From positions 17,266,501 to 17,330,500 of the forward strand of contig OX327705.1 of NCBI GenBank assembly GCA_946807835.1: a stretch of 64,000 nt of DNA. Direction: 5' to 3'. How positions within the stretch are numbered: position 1 is the first letter of the stretch; the number at the start of each line of letters is the position of its first letter. The position numbers and the translations under genes are program-made. The notes beneath the pieces were generated by a model. The model saw only the letters and a list, made by a program, of their open reading frames with translations. It ran no database searches and was not told the DNA's origin. The stretch comes from Ailanthus altissimus (lineage: Eukaryota; Streptophyta; Magnoliopsida; Sapindales; Simaroubaceae). This document shows positions 1 to 11,974 of this stretch, piece after piece.

Positions 1-1230
1 CATTCGAACGACATAAACGGTATAAGATTTGGCCACGTCCACGATTAAATAAAGAGACACAATTATTCCTCTAACTTCTTATAAACGGAGGATCGCTAGT
101 AATTAAATGAAACTAGTTTGGGCGTTAATTTTGAAAGTTAAATTTTTGTTAGTAAGCGTGATTTAACAACCATGTAAGTGCCTACATCATGTAGGCCCAA
201 GATATACATATCAAAAGTGTTTCACTACTGAAGACTTAATGTGTAAAAGTCAAAGGGGTGTCCTTAGGTCAAGAACTATTATAAAATTTTTAGAATCAAC
301 AAATTAATACTAACAATTGATGGACACCTATTATTCTGAGATTCCGACCCAAAACCTATCTCCTCTAGCATGTTAGTTCGACCTTTGAACCCTAGGTGAC
401 CCAAAGTCCTGACCTACGATTGAGCCCCTCATAGAAAGTATTATAGAAGTCATGGCTTGCTCTAAAAAAAGTTTTATAATTGCATAAGGTGATAATTTCA
501 AAGCTACAACATTGAACAAGATATTTCGACAATCAACATGAGATAAGCAGAGAATCAATATTCATGTGAGGACTGAGCATTCCTATTTGAAGCAAGAGCA
601 CTTATTTGATGTCATTTGATGTCAACCAAGGATTAAAATAGTGTATTGGTCGCCCTAAGGATGCAAGTTATCCTTAATTTCGAGATCCTCGAAATCTCAA
701 GAGTTCTTAAAATAATACTTCTTATAATTTTGTGGATGTATCTTATATAAGAAAGCAAAATAGTTGGCTCTAGTTTTACTAAGACTCAATCATTAATGAA
801 CCTTTATAAATAAGAGAATTTTTGAAGGGTTGTGGGAGAGGCAAAATAAAGGTATTTTCTCGTTAGTTTCACGATGTCTTTCAATCAAAGGGAGTCTTAG
901 GGCATCTTTGAAGACCTTTTCGAAGGAATTACTTTGCCACAACCTTCGTACAGACATCATACCACATAGATAGTAGTTAGAAAGACAATTTAGTATGTAA
1001 TCAAATATTCTTTGTGTATAAATGTTATCTAATAACATATGTAGTTTCTTTGAAGCTAAACCACTATATATTCTTTGTTGCATTTCTTTAATGTTTATTT
1101 TTGTTAATCTCGATGTTATTTCTAACAACTAACAAATTCGACTTATTGGTTTCAGAATCACCAAAATTTCAAGATCAACATATGTAAAATCTCTATAAAC
1201 TATATTAGAAAAGAATTAAAAGAAATTATT
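1..1230. other. Intergenic DNA 3' of the GH3 gene, nothing recognised
   Basis: AT-rich sequence downstream of the GH3 stop codon. A 111-codon minus-strand open frame (793-1128) has no motif I recognise and is treated as chance. I see no LTR ends, RNA gene or tandem repeat here. Confidence 0.5.
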
Positions 1231-1347
1231 GCTTAATTAAAAGAATTATAATAAAGAAATTTGCTCAAGAATTTAGGCTGAGATTGTTTGTTGACACTTG
1301 AATTACCAGTAATTGTGATAGACATAGCAGGCTGAGATTGTTTTCTT

Positions 1348-4108
1348 TTACCCCTTATGGGAAGTGTAGCTAGTCTCCCTGCCTTTGGTGGTGAGGCCAA
1401 ATCCAAATGGAAAGAGGGGGTCATAATGCGGATCCCCAACATTCATAGGCAGTTGATCAACAGTTTTGAACCACGTACGTGGAAGCTTGCCAGTGAATTC
1501 ATAGTCACCAAATAAAACATCAGCAACACCTTGACCCTCAGTTCCGGGTAGCCAACCTGCAACAACAGCGTCAATGGAGGAAAGATATGGCTGGATCGCG
1601 ACTGGACGACCTGTGATCATGACAACAGCACACTTCACAGCTCCGCAAACGTTTGTGATTGTGCTTGGACCAGGGTCAGAAATCGTCAGATTCATACTGT
1701 CACCGTTTGTCTCTGCATACGGTTTCTCGCCTACTGCAACAATGGCGTAAGAGAAGTTGTTCGATTTCACAAAGTTGGCATCTGGATTCTCCTCATAGAC
1801 AACTTCAGTTTGTGGATCAACTGTATTTTTAATGGCAGTGAGGACTGTCGTACCTGGTCATTAGGAGATCGAAGTTAGTTGGTTAATGAACAAGAAATTT
1901 ATTTGCAACATTTTCATCTCAGAAGAACATATCAAGGTCCAATTCAAAATGAGGACCAAAATATTAAAGAGAGTAACAAATGAGGGGAAAGTCTTGCATT
2001 TTACCAATAGTAAGGTTTTTGCCACTAAGTCCTTGCCACGCAATTGTCCAGCCACCACACTGGTAACCCAGATTATCAGCATGGCGTCCAGCAACTAGTA
2101 TTTTTGATGCCTTTTTCGGGAGAGGTAGCAATGGATCATCAGCTGATTTGCCATTCTTTAGCAGCACTAGTGATTTCCTTACAGCTTCCCTGGCTAATTC
2201 TCTGTGCTCCTGCTTATAAGTGACAGGATGAATTAAGGTCTTGTTTGATTCATGGGATTGAGTTGGGGTTGGATAATTTTTATCCGGTCTCATGTTTGAC
2301 TAAAAAAATTTGGGTGGGATGGATAGTGTGCGTCTGGTCTGCAACCCACCGTTAATGCACAAAAATTAATGAATTGTTTATTCCAATATTTTCATGAGAC
2401 AAGTATGTGACTAGAACTTTTAACTAATAAAAATTAATTTATTTAAATTATTTATTTTAAAATAATAAATAAAATGTAAAATATTATAACTCATAGAAAA
2501 ATTATTACTTAATGTAAAATATTATAATTCATAGAAAAATTATTAATTAATAAAAAAATAATACAAGTCACAAAAATAACAATGTAGAGACAAAATAAAT
2601 TATCAATATAAATGATTATTTTTTAAAATTATAATTTACGTTTTTTAAAATAATTTATTTTAATAAAAAATAAGATTTTTATATAGTTATTGGAATAGTA
2701 TATTATTAGTAATTATAAAATATTTATTTAATGATTAAATAATATATATACTTTAATAAATAATACACATTAAAATATTCAATAAATAATAAACTATATT
2801 TATTAAATTAATTATACATAGTTTATTCAAATTATTAATTAAATTTAATTCCCAATACAAAATTGTTAATTAAGATTATATTATTTTAATAAATAATAAA
2901 TTTTTATTTAATTATTAATTAATATATTTACTTCAATGAATAATATACTTGTTACAATATTTAATAATAATAAATATATTTATTAAATTAGATATGTGTC
3001 GTGTCATGATAAAAAAGAAGGGAAACAAACACAATTAGAGAGTACAATATAACGAAGCCCATTATGTTTTAAGTGAGAAAAACCAATCCTTCTATTTTTT
3101 TATGTCCCCATGTCGCCACACAATATCTATCTTTATTTAATTATTAACTTCTTATTACAAATAAATATTTTAATTAATTAACAGAAATTTTAATTAATAT
3201 AAATATATTAATCATATAATTTTTTAAATTATTTTAAATAGTCAAATCTAATTCTATGTAACACCAAATACACTACTTCATTATAACTAATGTAATCATA
3301 TCCTTCCCTTAAGAACTTTGTTTTTTCTTAAAACAGAAAAGATGATATGAATCAACCAACAACTAACCTGGTTTCCAAGCTGGTCGATAAGGCTATCATC
3401 AGCCAGCGGATTCTCGAATAAACCCATTACAAACTTGACTCGCAAAATTCTCCGCACTGCATCATCAATTCGGCTCATGGGGATGATGTGATTCTTCACT
3501 TGGAAGGTTAGACCATCTATGAATTCTGTATAGTTATATGGAACCATGACCTGGAACATTCTCACAACAATAAATTAAGAGATAAAACTTGTCAAAATTT
3601 TATAAACAGTTTTGGAAAAGTTAAAGCACGAGCATTGAAAGACTTGGCAACTGACCATGTCAATGCCAGCCTTTATTCCTGCTTCAATGGAATATGAGTA
3701 GTTAGCATGAGGTGGAGATGTAATCCTGTCTAGACCCTGCCAATCTGAGATGACAAAACCCTGAACAAATTTCCGCGATTTAAACTCAAATTTCAGTTGA
3801 TTCCTTTTAAGTACAATGGAGATGGAAGGATGTGGTGTTAGATGTATAAAAGAATCAATTTTACCCTAAATCGAAGAGTATTCTTCAGAAAATCAGTGAC
3901 AAGTTCACGGTTAGCATGCATCTTATTTCCATTCCAGCTAGAGTATGAAATCATGACAGTTGACACACCCTTGATAATCGAGCTGTAGTACCCTGGCATA
4001 TGTATGCTGAGCAAACCATGTCTATCTATCATTGTGTTGTTCTCATTTATGCCATTCCTTGTTCCACCATCACCCACAAAGTGCTTAGCACAAGCAGCAA
4101 CCTTTGTT
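1348..4108 (-). CDS. Plant GH3 beta-glucosidase / exo-beta-glucanase, 5'-truncated (five 3' exons)
   Basis: Cell-wall type glycoside hydrolase family 3 enzyme of the plant ExoI-like group, which removes glucose from beta-glucans and oligosaccharides in the apoplast. Exons on the minus strand: 4108-3865, 3760-3656, 3550-3368, 2209-2005 and 1853-1348, with TAA at 1350-1348. All introns are GT-AG and the phases agree (0,0,0,1). Together they encode about 413 residues, against roughly 600-630 for the family. Visible motifs in order: [16 protein letters not shown] with the nucleophile Asp, [34 protein letters not shown], the GEKPYAET block that holds the general acid/base Glu in this family, and LPRTWFK with FPFGFGL near the end. 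The exon at 4108 starts with the third base of a split codon, so at least one further exon once existed. The missing ~200 residues (signal peptide and first part of the barrel) were not found; upstream sequence is repeats and retroelements. No stop or frameshift is seen, so truncation is either recent or the first exons lie beyond the window. Confidence 0.9.
2210..3367 (-). other. 1158-nt AT-rich intron of the GH3 gene with an internal duplication
   Basis: Intron between the LGNQ and EHREL coding exons; the donor reads CAG|GTTAGT and the acceptor GCAG|GAG on the minus strand. It is far longer than the other three introns (104, 105 and 151 nt). Two AT-rich blocks of about 95 bp, near 2718-2810 and 2897-2991, are clearly similar and spaced by about 180 bp, which indicates a local tandem duplication or a decayed insertion. 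Confidence 0.7.
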
Positions 4109-4488
4109 CTGTGCAACAGCAAATCAAATATTGGCAATTACTTCAACAGTTGTGTTTGCTAACACTCATTTACCTTAGCTTGACAGTCAATGCTTCCCCT
4201 TTAAAGCAGTCACTACTATTCCAAAAGAGACCTTAAAACCGTGTTATCTTACAACATCAAATTTAAGGACGAGGAATCCTTCAAATTTGATTTTGGAGAA
4301 GCATCTTCAGAGGTGCATGCAGGTTTGCAAACTATATACTTGTTTATTCCCTTTAATGGAAAAAAAAACCATGATAATGTAAAACTATTTAGAGCAACTT
4401 TTCACTTATACACACACTATCAAATTCTCTAGATCTTTGATAATTATCTATTGATTGAGCAACCAAGAACATAAAGACTATGCGATAA
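4109..4488. other. GH3 intron remnant and unassigned junction sequence
   Basis: On the minus strand the first bases form the acceptor side of the intron before the exon at 4108. No coding sequence for the missing GH3 N-terminus is found here. A short plus-strand frame (4241-4432) contains FDFGEASSEVHAG, which I cannot assign. This is where recognisable gene sequence ends and repeats begin. Confidence 0.5.
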
Positions 4489-4522
4489 ATACTCTGCAAT
4501 ATACTTTCCATACCCTTTAGTA

Positions 4523-4721
4523 ACTGAGGGGATCATAGAGGCTTTGCCCATACTCTTCAACTATTTATCCAACCGAAGAAGTTATAGTGGTTTTGCCATG
4601 TACCCTTCGTATCTTCATCTGACCGAAGAGGTCATTGGGGCCTTGCCCCGTACCCTCCAACTCTTCATTCAACTAAAGAAGTCATAAAGACCTTACCCCG
4701 TACCCTTTGACTCTCGAATTC
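4523..4721. repeat. Tandem repeat, four units of about 50 bp
   Basis: Units begin at 4523, 4572, 4622 and 4672. Each contains an ACCGAAGAAGT-like start, a TTGCCCCGTACCCT-like core and a CTCTTCATTC-like end. A partial fifth unit may precede them. It resembles the 3'-untranslated tandem arrays of plant Tat/Ogre gypsy elements, but no matching element is identified beside it. Confidence 0.8.
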
Positions 4722-5036
4722 AAGAAACATATTGTTGGGGTTTTAGAGTTCCTAAAAGACAAATTATATTATCACTATGCAATCAAAGTATGAGAGTTTG
4801 AGTATAATTATATTATACATTAATAACTATGAATGAATTAGTTTAGAGTATTATTTGGTACGTTTCGTCATTAATTAAGCTTTTTGGGAGTGTTTTCTTA
4901 TGCTTGGGTTGGTTTTGAGCTAGATTATGGTTAATTTGATTCCTCAGGTCAATCAGACCTTGGTCAATTTTAGTCTTGTCAGTTTCTGTGATCAACTTTT
5001 TGTAAAGGCTTTTGTGATTGGCCTTAGTGCTCGAGA

Positions 5037-5143
5037 GCTTACACGGCGTTGGTGATAAGGTCTTACATGGCCTCGGTGATGAGCTAATGTGCTCGATCTC
5101 AGTGTGAGGGCTTACGCGACCTCAGTGATGAGGTCTTACACAG
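5037..5143. repeat. Short tandem repeat, unit about 24 bp
   Basis: About four and a half degenerate copies of a GTCTTACATGGCCTCGGTGA-like unit follow one another. They are relatively GC-rich against the surrounding AT-rich DNA. Function unknown; probably part of the same decayed element as the 50-bp repeat. Confidence 0.65.
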
Positions 5144-5597
5144 CTTTAATCCTCAGATCAGTAAAAGGCCAATATTCTTTCACGGACCTATTTACAAAAT
5201 GTTAAAAATATATTGGTCAAAACTAAATTGGGTTTATTTACAAATATTGAAAATATGTTGGCCAAATATAAATTTCTTAAAACTATAAAGGGCTAAATAA
5301 GAAAAGCTAATTGATGCCTTAGTAACATCTTTTATTTCTCGTGCCACATAGACTTTTATCATTAGCTTTGGCCGATCGTTGTCCACCACAAGGAGATATT
5401 GGTTTCTATAAAAGATGCTGGCTACCACAAAGAGGTTGTTGCTTAATAATGATGGTGACTGAATTGGTGAGCATAAAAAAGCGACAATCAAATAGTTAGA
5501 GGCCTTGATATAGGCTTTGTCGGCTATGGAAGATGATGGCATTGTGTTTACAAAACTAACACACGCGAATATTAACCGCAAGTGCACAAGTTGTGAG

Positions 5598-7031
5598 TGA
5601 AAAGAGTACAATTGTCATATATTTTATCCCTATTTTATATGACTATCTAATTTTATAAGAATGTATTGCTATTTACATGCTTAATGTTTATTTTCAAGGT
5701 ATTGGGCTTAAAAGATAAAATTAAAGAAATTTGAGCAAAACTATAAGTTTTGGGAACAACAATAGAAACATAGACCAAAATACAAGGAATTCAAAGTTTC
5801 TGAGCCACTGCTCCAATGGTGAAGTACTTACGGCCCAGTAACAATTCCCGAGTTAAAATTGTTGTAGCAAAAAAAGGATTCGTCCCAACAATGTAAGTAC
5901 TAAAGAAGCCCTAATTTAATTGTAAAAGCACCGAATGATAAAGGTGTTACATTGCAGTGATAGCATATTCACTGTAGCGATGAAGAGTATCGGCCCATAA
6001 CAATGTAACTTTTCTTGAAATAAGAAGAAGTAGTCCAAGACTTCAATCAATCCTTATATTAAGTTCACGCATCCCAACCTATAGACAAAGAAGAAGAGGC
6101 AAAACTTAGAGTTCTTTAGAGCCAATAGAGAAATTAGAATAGAATAGAACAATTTAGAGGAGATATCAATAGAAGCAAGAAATTATTGGTGATTTTTGAC
6201 TTATCAACCAACTGCGAAGTGACGTCTATATTGGTTTGCTTTTGGTTGTATCGTGTTTATTTTATTTTTTAACCATAATTCTCTTGTGATTATAAACAAA
6301 AAAAATTTCTAGAGTTATTACTTGAACTCAATATGTGTGCTTACTTATTGGATCTTTTTTAATTTTTAGTTGAACTTAATTATTTATTATTCTAATTATT
6401 TGAACTTAAAGTTTCATAATATCTTATCAATATTGTGATTGAATTGTGAATACTTTGATAAACTTGAGAGAGGCATAATTGTATTAATACCTTGATAATT
6501 TGATGCATGATTGTCAACAAATTTACAAGTTCTAATTTTGGATATAGATATACCTAATTAGCATGTACGATCAATAAAACTTGTTCTTAATGAATCTTGA
6601 TTTATTGCAATTACCATAGAAATATAGGTATTTGATAAATTGAGATATATTTAACTGACCTTGAGACAGGTTTGCGAATATATTAGTTAATGTCTTGATC
6701 AATAATAAGAATTGAGGGATTTTAATATTAAGGGTAGTATCACTAGAAAGGCATATTGAGGGATAGTTATAATCCTAGGCTTTCTTTATTTTGTAATCTT
6801 TAGAATTTGCTTAGTTGTTATATTTTAGTCTATTTACATTCATAACTTTAGGTTTATTTTTATTTCCATTAAAGTATGATTTTTTTGGATAAAAATTAAA
6901 AGACTAATTTTAGTACTTAGTTGAAAATATATAATTCTATGTGGGTTCGACATCCGACTTTATATCCCTTTATTACTTATTACGATAATGTATATTTGTG
7001 CTTAATTTTATGCTAGTAAAATCTTACACCA
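5598..7031 (+). repeat. 5' LTR of element A
   Basis: 1434 bp, starts TGAAAAGAG and ends ACACCA. It is collinear with the copy at 11975-13414 over its whole length with many substitutions, which suggests an old insertion. Confidence 0.85.
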
Positions 7032-7037
7032 AGTTAT

Positions 7038-7055
7038 TGGCTTCGTTGCCAAGGA
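7038..7055 (+). other. Primer binding site of element A (tRNA-Asp type)
   Basis: TGGCTTCGTTGCCAAGGA, matching 14 of 18 positions of the tRNA-Asp-complementary site TGGCGCCGTTGCCGGGGA used by Athila elements. It begins 6 bases after the LTR end. Confidence 0.75.
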
Positions 7056-7199
7056 ATTAAGTTAATCCTAATATTAATACCAATCTTTCTTGTTTTTATT
7101 TCAAATTTTTACTAATTCCTTTTCTTTTATTTTTGTTTTTACAAATATTTTTTGAGTCTTTTTAATTCTATGTTTTTTTAGAATACCTTTTAAAGTTAC

Positions 7200-8426
7200 A
7201 TCATGGTCTATCAATTTCGATTTCAGCAACAAATAATAGAGCATAAATCCTTAAAGATTATTCAATTCTAATGATTAGTAGCATTCAACCTAGCAAATAC
7301 TAACGAATAATAAACACCAACTATTTTGAAATAAGTCCAAAATAATTCGAATATTGAAAGACTCAATTTAATTCAATGGTCGTTTATGCATTGATCTAAA
7401 TAAATATATCATAAATTTTTTAGAGGTTTGTGATTTATTCAAATATAATGGAATCTCAGATGATGTAGTACGATTGCAGTTATTTTCTTTTCAATTTTGA
7501 GACAAGGCGAAGAGTTCGTTGATGTCACTATTATAATGATTAATTTCAACATGAGATGATTTGACCTAGAAATTCTCGTCCAAATTCTTTCCACCGACCA
7601 AGACAACAAATATAAAGAATGACATCACATCTTTCATGTAGTATGACTCATAAACACTTTATAAAAGTACACGAGCAATACAAATACATATTGATGAGAT
7701 GTCAGCATCATTGAATTTCAAAGTGGTTACTTAAGCAAACATTCTATAATGGCTTGATAGAGTAGTTGATGACCATAGTAGATGGCTTGATGGAACTCTA
7801 ATGAATAAATCAACTGACGAAGCCTATAATCTATTAGAGGAGATGGCATCTAATAACTACCAATGGTTAGTAAAAAAAAAAAACCTTAAAAATATTATGT
7901 GCATACATAATGAAAGGGCAAACATCTCATTAGTTATACAAGTTAATCTGTTGTACGAGAAATTAAATGCCATTAAAGATAATGCTATAAAGAGTAGACC
8001 AATCACCAGTGATTTCTGTGGATGGCCAATGCATAAAGCTATGCATTACATAGAGTACTATCAAGAACAACTTTTATAATTCATATTGAAATAATCCTCT
8101 TAGCATACCAGCACAACCTCAACGGTACATTGAAGAGAAACCAGGTCTAAAGAAGATGTTTATGCAATATATCTTCTTTAGAGATTCAAGTGAGCTAACT
8201 AACCACATCATTAAATAATCATCCACAAGACCCCTAGCCAAGCAATACACAGGTAAATCCAAGAGGAAATAAGGAGCAATGCTAAGAAATCATCTTGAGG
8301 AGTGAACAAGAATTGCCACTAATAACTGAAACATCTCAACCTAAAGAGAGCCATGATAAAGCAACGAAGATGACAGAAGAGGATTCAACAACAAAAGAAA
8401 AGGAATTAGTGGCACTTTAAAGCAAA
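7200..8426 (+). pseudogene. gag: gag relic of element A
   Basis: Decayed Retrotrans_gag-type capsid sequence. The longest open piece is 7801-8079, with MNKSTDEAYNLLEEMASNNY, the same block seen in element B (ALMNKFTDKAYDLLEEMASN) and, inverted, in element C. Further 5', TTCAAATATAATGGAATCTC-type sequence matches the CDTFKYNEVSDDAIRL region of B. Stops and frameshifts throughout; it cannot make a capsid. The reading stops at solo LTR J. Confidence 0.8.
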
Positions 8427-8431
8427 GACAT

Positions 8432-9861
8432 TGTCCAGAATATAGGAGTTATTCCCAAGTGCAGGATTGTCGAAGTAATAAATAACCCGATAAGAATGGG
8501 GTCGATCCACAGAGAAGTAGAATTAAAATTATAAATTATAAACACTTTAAAGATAATTAATGCAGTATAAGATGTTTGCAAATATTATTTCAATTAACCA
8601 ATTCAAATAAAAAGCTAAGGTTACGGGGATTCACTCTTGGCATAAGAAGTAAGAATATATTTAACTTTTTTTTTTTTATAACTCAATTGGAATCCTCACA
8701 CAAAGGAGGTTCCAACCAGAAAATATAGCAATTAAAGTTCATCATCATTTATATATTGATTAGTATTTATTTCTTTCAATTATTATACACCAAATCTTAT
8801 AAATGGGTTCAAGTATTTATTATGCCAATCTTTATATTTGTCTACAATAAATCAAGACTCCCACTTTACAAGAAAGGTTATATACACCAAATCTTGTAAA
8901 TGGTTTCAAGAATTTATTGTGCAAAGTATTAAGTTTGTCAATAATAAATCAAGAATCACCACTTTAGAAGAAAGGGTATTAATTCTACAAACAAAATAAA
9001 TACATCATATATAAGTTTGCATAACTTAAAAATGAAGCATTAAATTCATGAATAAATATTAAACATATCTTATTACCTTGCCAAGAGCTTCACCATTTCA
9101 CCTTAGCTTAAAAAAAATTATTTGGACATAATAAAACTAAAGAAAAAGAAAAGAAATGGAAGAAGAAATAACATGATTTAATAGTAAACAAGAGAAATAA
9201 ATTTACAAAGAAATAGATACAAAGGACAAGTATTTTGAACTAAATTCTAACTTTCTAATTACATTCTTTAGGCATAAACAAGCCACCTATTTATAGAAAA
9301 ACATGGATAAATCGAGACAAATTTGGAGGGAACCACTTGGTTGATGAAAGTCAAGAATGGTGGTAAAATAATTTGCATTCATTATCACTTGGGCACCCAC
9401 TTGATTATCCAATTTAGAATTGATGTGATCCGAATTAGCTGTCACTCAAAACATCAAAGTTATAGATAATCTCTTATCTTTCCAAATTGAGTGATCTCAT
9501 ATGTATTAGATACGTATTTCTATAGTTATGGGCCAAATACTGATGACCATTCAAACTGGGCCTGTACTACAGATCAGTTCTGTTCAAGGCCATTTTTCAC
9601 CCTCTAAACACTCAAATTTCCAATGCTTTGTGAAATACAATATGTTAGCCTATTGAGTCAGCTCTCCACAGAATCAAGAATCACCTCAATTGTATCTTTA
9701 GGTAGAAAGTTATTCTTATTTTACCGAACCTACCACAAAATAGTTAAAAGATAATTAAGTACAATATTGTAAACATACTTAAGTTAAGAACATTAAATAC
9801 ACTAGTAATACAAAACAATCATGTAAAACTCTTATTAAATGTGTAATTACAATATTCATCA
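8432..9861 (-). mobile_element. Solo LTR J inserted in element A
   Basis: 1430 bp bounded by TG and CA and flanked by a perfect 5-bp duplication GACAT (8427-8431 and 9862-9866). Orientation is judged minus because the strand reads CTGTGGATCGACCCC, typical near the 3' end of these LTRs. The element A sequence resumes at 9862 in register with element C. Confidence 0.85.
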
Positions 9862-9866
9862 GACAT

Positions 9867-11974
9867 CTTATACATTCCTCGGCCATTCCTACAAAAACTT
9901 CAAGAAAAAAACCTTGATGATCAATAATTTTCTAAAATTCTCTCTCAATATTTCAAGGTTGACATGGTAATTCCCGATGATCTACTACCTCTTCCTAAAT
10001 TGAAAGTGATAGAAACCCTACAATTACAAGCTCATGTAAAATTACACAAGATAAAGAAAAAAAAAAGGAGGCATGGCATGATAATGGAAAGACGGATTGA
10101 TATTAGTCAACGAGGTGTAGTATTTAGATCCAAGATTAAAATTTTCAAGTAAACTCAAATTAAAGTGGATGTAGTCGCATCTAAAAGATTTTCTCATAAA
10201 GTTATGGAAGGCAATAAGAAGAATATCAATGCTCTTGAGTATAGATTGAAGTTCCATAGGTACAATATCGCTAACATACAGTTTGATCCTCTATAAGTCA
10301 AAGAAGGAAGGCATCAAGTCGATGACGTTAAATCAAGTGCTTTTTGAGAGGCAACCCAAGTAAATTTTTATTTTTATGTTGCTTATTTTTATTTTCACTT
10401 TATTTTCTTTTAGTGTTAGAACAATGAGACAAGGAATTAAGGAGCTACACAAGCAGTTACAATGTTAAGAAATAAGAAAATTCAACACCGTCACATTAAG
10501 ATACAAATGCTACAATTCTAAGCTTCATTTACTAGTTTACTCTAATTTTTATTTTTGCTATTGAGAACAATGTCAAATTTAAGTTTGAGAAAGGGAAAAC
10601 CTTATCCTATGTTTATTTTATAGTGCATAAATTTCTTGTTATCTTGTATATTATTTTCTGAAGTTATTAGTTTTAGGTTGAGATGATAATCATTACTTCA
10701 TGATAATAAATAGAAAATCGGCTAAATTTATTTTTTTACAAGTTCCTAGGAAATGATAGACATTTAAGATAATTCTTATATCCAAATCTAGGACTTATCT
10801 CGACCTTATTTTTGCTCACATATTCTTCAGAACATAAAAACAAAGCTTGTATAGTTAAGTTGTTGCTTAAAGATACTCATGCTTAAGAAGTACACTCAAG
10901 TCTCAAGGACCACACTCTATAACTTATTTGATTCTTGTTTGAGGTGAAATCTTAAGAAACACATGAATAAGAAAATGAAATTAGGCCATTGTTGGACTGA
11001 TTGAGCTTTTTTAGCCTACCTTAAATATATATTGACCCCTAGTTACCTTTTTGTTGAGCCTCTTATTTTTTCTATTTAGCTACAATACAAGCCTAAAAAA
11101 TTTACGTTTATTTAACCAAAAATTATTTGTAACACCATAAACCTTAAGTTTGCTTAAAAAATAACTCTTAAAAGAAAAAAGGTTGTGGTTGTATACAAAA
11201 AGGGTATCGAAGTAGAAAGCAATTAACTCTAGGTGGCATTTATCAATCTAAGTTTAGAGGTATTAAAAAAAAACTTTAAATTCTTTATACATCAACTTAA
11301 GAAAAAAAGAGAAATAAATTGGAAAATAGTAGGTTGAAAAGAAGAATAAGAAACACAATAATCTTATGAGAGGAGATAAACTAAGGAAAAAGAAATCAAG
11401 AGGTTTCTAGATAAATTCTAAGTGTTCATGGTTTGACTTAAACCTTATATATTTATCTTTATATCTCAGATTGACCATAACCTTTTATTTCAAGCTAATT
11501 AAAGTCAAATAGATCCTCAACCATGTGTCTGTCTGCATTAGTAGAGAGCGGTATAAAAAGTAAGCCAATGATAGTGTTTTTATAAATTGAAATATGTTGA
11601 GACATCATATTTCTATACTATCTTAAAGTAATTAAGTAAACCTATGTATCATTTGACTATTTACTTGTTTATTGCATGTGCGCACGCACGCACACACACA
11701 CACACACACACACAAAGTGATCAATTATAAGGAAGAATGAAAAACTTGATGAATGGTATTATGAGTTTTCCAAAGTTATTTATTAAATTCCAGAAAGACT
11801 TTTACTTTTCAACAGCCTTTGAGACAATATTTGTGATCATCTAATCAACCTAGCATGTTATGTTTTATTTTTGAGTCTTTATTTTATTTTGAGGCAAGTA
11901 TAATCTTTTTGTTTTCTCTCTTTAATTATTTGTCATTACTCAATGATGTGTAATTCTCTAAGTTTAGGGGAGTT
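9867..11974 (+). other. Conserved non-coding 3' region of element A with polypurine tract
   Basis: Collinear with the 3' regions of elements B (54330-55977) and C (37120-35507, minus strand). A GAGAGGCAACCCAAGTAAAT block lies near 10348, followed by AT-rich sequence, a CA microsatellite and the polypurine stretch AAGTTTAGGGGAG just before the LTR at 11975. There is no long open frame. A short frame at 9964-10152 (KIKKKKRRHG) corresponds to decayed sequence in C and is not counted as a gene. Confidence 0.7.
11678..11714. repeat. CA/CGCA microsatellite
   Basis: GTGCGCACGCACGCAC followed by an uninterrupted CA run. A shorter CA run occupies the equivalent place in element B (about 55721-55731). 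Confidence 0.9.

Noticed and set aside
793..1128. 111-codon minus-strand open frame
   Set aside because: No recognisable domain, AT-rich codons, no splice or conservation evidence; likely chance.
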